Assembly (NCBI RefSeq): GCF_016907815.1
Contig: NZ_JAFBCQ010000001.1
Span: 868,001 to 932,000 of the forward strand
Origin: Microbacterium aurum
GTDB lineage: Bacteria; Actinomycetota; Actinomycetes; Actinomycetales; Microbacteriaceae
Reading direction: 5' to 3'
DNA length: 64,000 nucleotides
In this document: positions 58,661 to 64,000 of the stretch, in pieces
How the letters are laid out: each line of letters opens with the position of its first letter
Numbering within the stretch: the stretch's first letter is position 1
Notes under the pieces: model-generated
Told to the model about the DNA's origin: nothing
What the model saw: the letters and a program-made list of their open reading frames with translations, nothing else
Database searches by the model: none
Program-made: the position numbers and the translations under genes

Positions 58661-58853
58661 GCCGTCGAGTCGCGGCGGCGCGGCGCCGCGGGCGCGGACG
58701 GGTTCGTGCCGCCCAAGGCCGCCAGTCGGCGCGCGCTCTCCACTCGCATGAGCGTCTCGAGTGCAGACCGGAACAGCGCCGAACGCTCCGAGATCCCTGT
58801 CAGTGTGGCGCTGTCTCGAAGAGTTCGTCGTCGATCGTGACCGTAGTGCGCAT
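58657..58853 (-). pseudogene. Frameshifted VapB-type antitoxin
   Basis: ATG 58853, with a strong AAGGAG site, opens MRTTVTIDDELFETA and stops at codon 18. Restoring one base gives TLTGISERSALFRSALETLM, then RVESARRLAALGGTNPSAPA, ending in an ATGA overlap with the toxin start. This is a classic VapB with a 1-base deletion near 58808. Confidence 0.75.
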
Positions 58854-58940
58854 CGTGACATCTCCTTCTGCATCACCTGATGCTCCCAATGATGCCGCCG
58901 TCCGGACCACTCGAGACGCGTGTTTCCCCCGCCAGGCAAC

Positions 58941-58958
58941 CGTACAAGAGCGTACAAT
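58941..58958 (+). promoter_or_regulatory. Direct repeats and -10 box of the second antitoxin/PIN pair
   Basis: CGTACAA occurs at 58941-58947 and 58951-58957, one helical turn apart, the second overlapping TACAAT (58953-58958), a -10 box 7 bases before ATG 58966. Likely autoregulatory site. Confidence 0.55.
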
Positions 58959-58965
58959 TTCGTCC

Positions 58966-59253
58966 ATGACGACGATCAGCGCCAGTGAGGCCCGGCAGAC
59001 TCTGCCAGCTCAGCTCGATCGCGTCCAAGCTGGCGAGCAGGTGGCGATCAGCCGTCACGGCCGCATCGTCGCGATGCTCGTTCATCCCGATGCCGTGCGT
59101 CCGCCACGTACGGCGGGCGCGTGGCGAGACGCCGACGCCCTCGCCGAACTCCTTGAGGCGGCGCGCGCCACGCCGCTGCGCACGGCGCGGATGACGCGGG
59201 ACCGCGTGGACGAGCTGGTAGAGGCTGTCCACGCCGATCGCGCCGGTAGATGA
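58966..59253 (+). CDS. Phd/YefM-type antitoxin
   Basis: 95 residues from ATG 58966 (leaderless). TTISASEARQTLPAQLDRVQ, AGEQVAISRHGRIVAMLVHP is the Phd DNA-binding part; the Ala/Arg-rich C-terminus would bind the toxin. ATGA overlap with the PIN gene, so the two are translated as a unit. Confidence 0.85.
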   Translation: MTTISASEARQTLPAQLDRVQAGEQVAISRHGRIVAMLVHPDAVRPPRTAGAWRDADALAELLEAARATPLRTARMTRDRVDELVEAVHADRAGR

Positions 59254-59657
59254 GCGACACCGTCGCGTTCGACGCGGACGTCATCATCTACGCGGCTGCC
59301 ACCGATCACCCACTGGGCGCGAGGGTGCGGCCGCTCATCGAGCGCACGGACGTCGCGGCGATCGGCTCGGTGCTGCTCCTGCCCGAAGTCCTCGCGAAGC
59401 CGATGCGGGCGGATGCGTCGTCCACCGAGGTCGCAGCGCTCATCGGCATCCTGAGTCGCCTCGAACTTCTTCCCCTCGACGCAGCGGCGGCACGGCTGGC
59501 CGTCGCGCTCGCCGCACGCCATCGGCTTCGTGCCGCCGACGCCGCACACTTGGCCACCGCAGTCGCCGCGGGCGCGGAGCAGTTCGTGACGAACAATCGC
59601 AAGGACTTCCCCCGCTCGATCACTGAGATCAATGTCGTCTACCCCAGCGACCTCTGA
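59250..59657 (+). CDS. PIN-domain toxin
   Basis: 135 residues. PIN acids: D8/D10 in VAFDADVIIYAAATDH, E in LLPEVLAKPMRA (about 46), D in LRAADAAHLATA (about 97), and the FVTNNRKDFPRS strand at the end. Probable RNase neutralised by the overlapping antitoxin. Intact, unlike the vapBC pair 600 bases upstream. Confidence 0.85.
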   Translation: MSDTVAFDADVIIYAAATDHPLGARVRPLIERTDVAAIGSVLLLPEVLAKPMRADASSTEVAALIGILSRLELLPLDAAAARLAVALAARHRLRAADAAHLATAVAAGAEQFVTNNRKDFPRSITEINVVYPSDL

Positions 59658-59698
59658 CCGCGCCGGGCAATGTCGGAGGCCCTCGGCACACTGTCTAT

Positions 59699-61213
59699 AT
59701 GAGCTTCATCGGTGATCTTCGGGACGGCGTCGACCGTCTGGCGCAGTTCGCCGAGCTCGATTGCGAGGCGACGACCCTCGCGGCCGGTGCGAGCGCGCTC
59801 AGCGATGCGTCGGTGCGTGAAGCCTTCACTGCGGTCGCCGACCTCTCTCGCCACGTCCAGAAACTCGAGGTCGCTCTCGCGGGCGTCATCGCGCGCCGCT
59901 CGACCCGAGCCGCCGGGCACGCGGGCCTGGCGCAGACCGGCGGATTCCGCACTCCGGTGCAGATGGTGCAGGAGATCACCGGCATCCCGCGCAGCGAAGC
60001 CATCCGCGTCGTGAAGGTCGGCGAGACGCTGGCCGAAGGTGCGGATGCCGAGGGCTCGCGGGTCGTCGACGATGTTCTTCCGGGCAGCGACGCGCGGCGT
60101 CCCTGGCATGAGCCTTTGGGTGCGGCTCTTCTCGCTGGGTCGATCACGCACGCTCAGCTCGACGTGATCCGGCGTGGCCTGGGCGAGCCGCCCCTGATCG
60201 AGGGGCGCGCGGAAGACGATGTCGTCGAAGTGTGGCGAGTCGCCGCCGCCCAGCTCATCGACGAGGCGCCGCGCTGCACCGTCGAAGATCTCTCGGCGTC
60301 GGCGCGCGCCGTGCGCGATGCGATCGACCCGGCCGGGGCGGAGGCACGGTGGGCGGAGCACTACCAAGCCCGTTCCTTCCGGATGCGCATTGATGCTGAC
60401 GGGCGGACGCACGGACACATCGTGTTCGACGATGTCACGGCCGCGTTCTGGCAGTCGGTGATGGATGCCGCACTGCGCCCGCGTCGGGGCGGCCCGCGGT
60501 TCGTGTCGGCTGACGAAGCGGCGCAGGCGCAGCAGCTCAGTGAGGATCCGCGGACGAACGAGCAGCTCGCGTTCGACCTGCTCGCCGACCTGGTGCGGGC
60601 GGGGGCGACCGCCGAGGCGAAGGACGTGTTCGGGACGAAACAGGCCGGCGTGCGGTTCGTGACGATCCGCGGCGCGGGTGGCACCCGCGGCGGGGGAGCC
60701 GGTGGTCTGGGCGCGCGGGACGCGTTCGGCCGTCTCCTTGCTGTCGCGCACACCGAGGACGGTCGGGTATCCGTTCCTGGCTCCGTCATCGACCGGATGG
60801 TCTGCGAGACCGGCGTCGTCCCAGTGACCGTGGACTCCTGCGGCAATCCGCTCGATGTGGGACGGGAAAGTCGACTGTTCACGCCCGCGCAGCGCACCGC
60901 GCTGGCCGTGCGAGACGGCGGATGCATGTGGCCCGGATGCGACCGACCACCCCTGTACTGCGAAGCGCATCACATCGACGAATGGTGCGCCGACGGCGGC
61001 CGCACCGACATCGATCGAGGCATTTTGCTCTGCGCCTACCATCACGTGCATCTGCATCTCACGGGGTGGAAGATCGTCCGCGAAGGACAGGGTGCCTTCC
61101 TGCTCGTCCCGCCTCCGGGCGAGGGCTCGCCGCCGATCGAACTGAGATCGAAGGCGCCCCTGCGGTGGATGTTCGACCCGCCGCCGAGAACGGGATGGCG
61201 CACTGCCGCCTGA
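59699..61213 (+). CDS. DUF222/HNH endonuclease family protein
   Basis: 504 residues. The N-terminal ~300 residues are the DUF222 domain common in actinobacteria (the mycobacterial 13E12 repeat family), with HAGLAQTGGFRTPVQMVQEI and SARAVRDAIDPAGAEARW. The C-terminal HNH nuclease has GGCMWPGCDRPPLYCEAHHI, then DRGILLCAYHHVHLHLTGW, with the metal His residues intact. These proteins occur in many copies per genome and are thought to be mobile or selfish; the function is unproven. It closes the island. Confidence 0.88.
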   Translation: MSFIGDLRDGVDRLAQFAELDCEATTLAAGASALSDASVREAFTAVADLSRHVQKLEVALAGVIARRSTRAAGHAGLAQTGGFRTPVQMVQEITGIPRSEAIRVVKVGETLAEGADAEGSRVVDDVLPGSDARRPWHEPLGAALLAGSITHAQLDVIRRGLGEPPLIEGRAEDDVVEVWRVAAAQLIDEAPRCTVEDLSASARAVRDAIDPAGAEARWAEHYQARSFRMRIDADGRTHGHIVFDDVTAAFWQSVMDAALRPRRGGPRFVSADEAAQAQQLSEDPRTNEQLAFDLLADLVRAGATAEAKDVFGTKQAGVRFVTIRGAGGTRGGGAGGLGARDAFGRLLAVAHTEDGRVSVPGSVIDRMVCETGVVPVTVDSCGNPLDVGRESRLFTPAQRTALAVRDGGCMWPGCDRPPLYCEAHHIDEWCADGGRTDIDRGILLCAYHHVHLHLTGWKIVREGQGAFLLVPPPGEGSPPIELRSKAPLRWMFDPPPRTGWRTAA

Positions 61214-61325
61214 ACTGACGGACGGCGTGCCGCCCGACGGGTGACACGTCGCTGCCTGGGCGCCGCGCCGCGGTCCTGGGTCGGCGGCCCTGGCGCGACC
61301 TCTCGTCCCTTGACACGATGGGCCC

Positions 61326-62252
61326 ATGCCGGAGTCACCTGAGGTCGACGCGCTCGCGGGTTTCCTCCGCACGCACATCGTCGGGCGTCAGATCGCTGGT
61401 CTGGAACTCGTCGAGTACGGCGCCCTCAAGACGCGGGGTCGCCTCACCTCAGAACTTGTCGGCCGCGCGGTCACCGGCATCCGTCGCTTCGGCAAGCACC
61501 TCGCCATCGACACCGAAGGTCCGTCACTCGTCGTGAGTTTCGGTCGCGCGGGATGGATGCGATGGAGCGGTGAACCGACGACGGATGCCGCGACGACGAC
61601 CACTGCGACGGCCGCGTCGACCGATGCGACGGGTGGGGCGGCCGCGTCGACCGACGCGACGCCGACCGCGGCGACGGATGCCGCGAAGCTCACCACGGCG
61701 ACAACCTCCGCGCCGACCATCGCCGTGCTGAGCTTCGCGGACGGCACGGAACTCCTCCTCACCGACGGCGGAACCTGGCTGTCCCTCGGGCTGTGGATCG
61801 TCGACGAACCCGCCGAGGTTCCAGCGATCGCGAAGCTCGGCCCAGACCCGGCATCCGCCGACGACACGGCCGACCAGCTCGACGGCGTGCTCGCCGGCCG
61901 GCGCAAGCAGTTGAAAGCGCTGCTGCAGGAGCAGGAACGGCTCACCGGCATCGGAAACGCGTACTCCGATGAGATCCTCCACGCGGCACGCCTCTTTCCC
62001 CTGACGCACGCCACCGACCTCGACGAGGCGCAACGGGCGGCGCTGTTCGCCGCCGTGCGCAGCGTGCTGGGCGGCGCCTTCGCGCGGCAGCGGAGCGTTC
62101 CGATAGACGAGCTCAAGGCGCGCAAGGTCGCGGCGATGGCGGTCCATGGCCGCACCGGTGAGCAGTGTCCGGACTGCGGCGGCACCGTGGCGGATGTGCC
62201 GGGGTCGAAGGGCGCCGCCCAGTACTGCCCCGTCTGCCAGCCCGAGCGCTGA
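61326..62252 (+). CDS. Fpg/Nei-family DNA glycosylase with an Ala/Thr-rich insert
   Basis: 308 residues. The catalytic N-terminus is MPESPEVDALAGFL (P2 and E3; PES rather than the usual PEL/PEG), with the conserved RRFGKHLAI (K57). The helix-two-turn-helix has GIGNAYSDEILHAARL and the C-terminal zinc finger CPDCGGTV...YCPVCQPER. Residues 84-129 are a low-complexity Ala/Thr/Asp segment (TTDAATTTTATAASTDATGG) containing a direct repeat in DNA (61609 and 61639). The enzyme removes oxidised bases; which bases is not clear. Confidence 0.87.
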   Translation: MPESPEVDALAGFLRTHIVGRQIAGLELVEYGALKTRGRLTSELVGRAVTGIRRFGKHLAIDTEGPSLVVSFGRAGWMRWSGEPTTDAATTTTATAASTDATGGAAASTDATPTAATDAAKLTTATTSAPTIAVLSFADGTELLLTDGGTWLSLGLWIVDEPAEVPAIAKLGPDPASADDTADQLDGVLAGRRKQLKALLQEQERLTGIGNAYSDEILHAARLFPLTHATDLDEAQRAALFAAVRSVLGGAFARQRSVPIDELKARKVAAMAVHGRTGEQCPDCGGTVADVPGSKGAAQYCPVCQPER

Positions 62253-62368
62253 CCCTGGCGCGATCCGGCGACCTGCGCGGCACCGCGTGCCACCGCCCGC
62301 GCCACCACACGCCCGCCGCCTGCGCCACCGTGCAACCACCCGGCATCCGCCCCGCCGCACCCCGCAAC

Positions 62369-62374
62369 TAGACT
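62369..62374 (+). promoter_or_regulatory. Leaderless -10 box of serS
   Basis: TAGACT is 6 bases before GTG 62381, with no ribosome site between. Confidence 0.55.
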
Positions 62375-62380
62375 TGCCGC

Positions 62381-63646
62381 GTGATCGATCTCGCCCTGCT
62401 CCGCGACAACCCGGACCTCGTCAAGCGCTCGCAGGAGGCCCGCGGCGAGTCGCCCGACACCGTCGACGACGCGCTCGCCGCCGACCGGGCGCGCCGTGCC
62501 GCGATCACCGCTTTCGAAGAGCTGCGGGCGGAGCAGAACGCGCACGGCAAGAAGGTCGCGCAGGCGCCCAAAGACGAGAAGGCCGCGCTCGTCGCCCAGG
62601 CGAAGGACCTCAGCGACCGGGTCAAGGCGGCCCAGCAGGCCGTCACCGAAGCCGAAGCCGCCGCCGAAGAGGCTCTCGCTCGCATCGAGAACATCGTCAT
62701 CGACGGCGTCCCCGCCGGCGGCGAAGAGGCCTTCGTCACGCTGCGCACGCATGGCGAGCCGGCATCCTTCGACTTCGAGCCCCTCGACCACCTCGCCCTC
62801 GGCGAGAAGCTCGGCGCGATCGACATGGAGCGCGGCACGAAGGTGTCGGGCTCGCGCTTCTACTTCCTCACCGGCATCGGCGCGCGCCTCGAGTACGCCC
62901 TCATGTCCCTCGCGCTGCAGCGGGCGGTGGATGCCGGGTTCATCCCGATGATCCCGCCCACGCTCGTCCGGCCCGAGATCATGCGCGGCACCGGATTCCT
63001 CGGACAGCACGCCGACGAGGTCTACCGCCTCGAAGCCGACGACCTCTACCTCGTCGGCACCAGCGAAGTGCCGCTCGCGGGCTACCACATGGGCGAGATC
63101 ATCGACCTCTCCGCCGGCGCGAAGCGCTACGCGGGCTGGTCCACCTGCTACCGCCGCGAGGCCGGCTCGTACGGCAAGGACACCCGCGGGATCATCCGCG
63201 TGCACCAGTTCAACAAGCTGGAGATGTTCGTCTACACCACGCCCGAGGATGCCGAGGCGGAGCACCTGCGTCTCGTCGCCCTGCAGGAGAGCATGCTGCA
63301 GGACCTCGGCCTGAGCTACCGCGTGATCGACGTCGCCGCCGGCGACCTCGGGTCGTCCGCGGCGCGCAAGTACGACGTCGAGGCGTGGGTGCCGACGCAG
63401 CAGGCGTACCGCGAACTGACCAGCACCTCCAACTGCACGAGCTATCAGGCGCGCCGGCTCGACGTGCGCTACCGGCCCGATGGGGGGAAGACCGTGCCCG
63501 TCGCGACGCTCAACGGCACGCTCGCGACGACCCGGTGGATCGTCGCCCTGCTCGAAACGCACCAGCGCGCCGACGGGTCGGTCGTCATTCCCGAGGTGCT
63601 GCGGCCGTACCTCGGCGGTCTCGAGGTCGCGGAGCCGGTGGCATGA
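62381..63646 (+). CDS. serS: Seryl-tRNA synthetase
   Basis: 421 residues from GTG 62381. N-terminal tRNA-binding coiled coil (about 30-100, [20 protein letters not shown]), then the class II core: motif 1 [20 protein letters not shown], motif 2 [20 protein letters not shown], motif 3 [19 protein letters not shown]. It charges tRNA-Ser. ATGA overlap with the next gene. Confidence 0.95.
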   Translation: MIDLALLRDNPDLVKRSQEARGESPDTVDDALAADRARRAAITAFEELRAEQNAHGKKVAQAPKDEKAALVAQAKDLSDRVKAAQQAVTEAEAAAEEALARIENIVIDGVPAGGEEAFVTLRTHGEPASFDFEPLDHLALGEKLGAIDMERGTKVSGSRFYFLTGIGARLEYALMSLALQRAVDAGFIPMIPPTLVRPEIMRGTGFLGQHADEVYRLEADDLYLVGTSEVPLAGYHMGEIIDLSAGAKRYAGWSTCYRREAGSYGKDTRGIIRVHQFNKLEMFVYTTPEDAEAEHLRLVALQESMLQDLGLSYRVIDVAAGDLGSSAARKYDVEAWVPTQQAYRELTSTSNCTSYQARRLDVRYRPDGGKTVPVATLNGTLATTRWIVALLETHQRADGSVVIPEVLRPYLGGLEVAEPVA

Positions 63647-64000
63647 CGGCCGACCGCGCGCGCGGCGACGAGAGGCTGCCGCCGACCGGTTCGGTCAAGG
63701 TCGTCGGTCCCCGCAAGGCCGCGCGGCTCGTCGAGCGCGTCGCGGAGGATGCCGAGAACCCGGCCGTTTCGACGGAGCGGCTGCTCATCGCCCTCGACGT
63801 CGACGGGACGGTGCTGCTCGAGGATGAGACGCTCAGCCCCGGCGTCGTGGACGCCATCGCCCACGCGCACCGCGCCGGCCACGAGGTCATGCTCGCGACC
63901 GGCCGCAGTTGGGAGGGGACGCGCGGCATTCAGCACGTCCTGGAGTTGGCGCCGGAGTACGCGGTGTGCTCCAACGGCGCGGTCATCATGAAGCGCGTCG
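63643..64000 (+). CDS. HAD-superfamily phosphatase (Cof-like), 3' end cut by window
   Basis: 119 codons from ATG 63643, overlapping the serS stop. After a ~40-residue leader, [20 protein letters not shown] is HAD motif I (DVDGT), followed by [12 protein letters not shown] (motif II, T/S) and AVCSNGAVI, typical of Cof/YidA-type sugar phosphatases. The C-terminal motifs lie beyond the window. The serS-HAD pairing is common in Microbacteriaceae. Confidence 0.85.
   Translation, partial: MTADRARGDERLPPTGSVKVVGPRKAARLVERVAEDAENPAVSTERLLIALDVDGTVLLEDETLSPGVVDAIAHAHRAGHEVMLATGRSWEGTRGIQHVLELAPEYAVCSNGAVIMKRV

Noticed and set aside
61214..61325. RNA gene between the HNH gene and the glycosylase gene
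   Set aside because: The GC-rich gap shows no tRNA-like arms or other convincing fold.

Overview
The window is very GC-rich (mostly G or C at third codon positions) and reads like the chromosome of a soil- or plant-associated actinobacterium of the Microbacteriaceae, most likely Microbacterium. Supporting signs are the small DUF7882-type protein, many start codons placed 6-8 bases after a TAnnnT -10 box (leaderless genes), GTG starts, dense ATGA/GTGA gene overlaps, and families of dispersed palindromic repeats. No rRNA, tRNA, insertion sequence or CRISPR array was recognised.

Layout. 1-4.6 kb: 5'-part of an acyl-CoA carboxylase beta subunit, two convergent MarR regulators, small Microbacterium-type proteins and a TetR regulator. 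4.6-7.3 kb: GH42 beta-galactosidase plus a DUF1349 protein under a clear TetR palindrome. 7.3-20.3 kb: a complete L-rhamnose unit. The catabolic operon rhaM-rhaI-rhaDE-rhaB runs leftward, two LacI regulators lie between the blocks, and the ABC importer operon rhaT-rhaP-rhaQ-rhaS runs rightward; both promoters carry TGAATCG-type operators. 20.3-31.7 kb: two drug-efflux MFS genes (one frameshifted) with a MarR, alpha/beta hydrolases, lipoate-protein ligase, an orphan DNA methylase, an F420-type NADP reductase paired with a MarR, and a GH3 beta-glucosidase that has lost its N-terminal half. 31.8-36.9 kb: Leloir pathway galT-galK, a LacI regulator and galE, sharing one operator type. 36.9-41.5 kb: a decaying sugar/polyol cluster (Gfo/Idh remnant, frameshifted DUF993 gene, intact isomerase, LacI, glycerate kinase). 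41.5-49.2 kb: pgm, a lipoprotein, pheA, an LLM flavin oxidoreductase, photolyase and a diacylglycerol-kinase-like enzyme. 61.2-64 kb: Fpg/Nei glycosylase, serS and a HAD phosphatase.

49.2-61.2 kb is a mobile/defence-type island: two intact antitoxin/PIN pairs, one decayed vapBC, an HNH/DUF222 protein and, at its centre, a tightly overlapping operon (50.4-58.3 kb). The operon encodes a methylase-like protein with an AdoMet motif but no NPPY, a DUF262-DUF1524 (GmrSD-like) protein with a C-terminal RAMA domain, an Eco57I-like methylase with NPPY but a degenerate AdoMet motif, and a GIY-YIG/DEAH helicase. Two small unrecognised proteins follow, and a divergent XRE regulator faces a promoter palindrome. 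There is no HsdS. This is the best candidate for an incompletely described anti-phage or restriction system.

A second theme is palindromic repeats. At least five families occur between genes, two as 4-copy arrays (35.2-35.8 and 45.3-45.6 kb). Some copies sit in frame inside genes (glycerate kinase, the orphan DNA methylase, probably the methylase-like protein), which resembles the protein-coding palindromic elements known from Rickettsia. Coordinates were counted by eye and may be off by a base or two for short sites.
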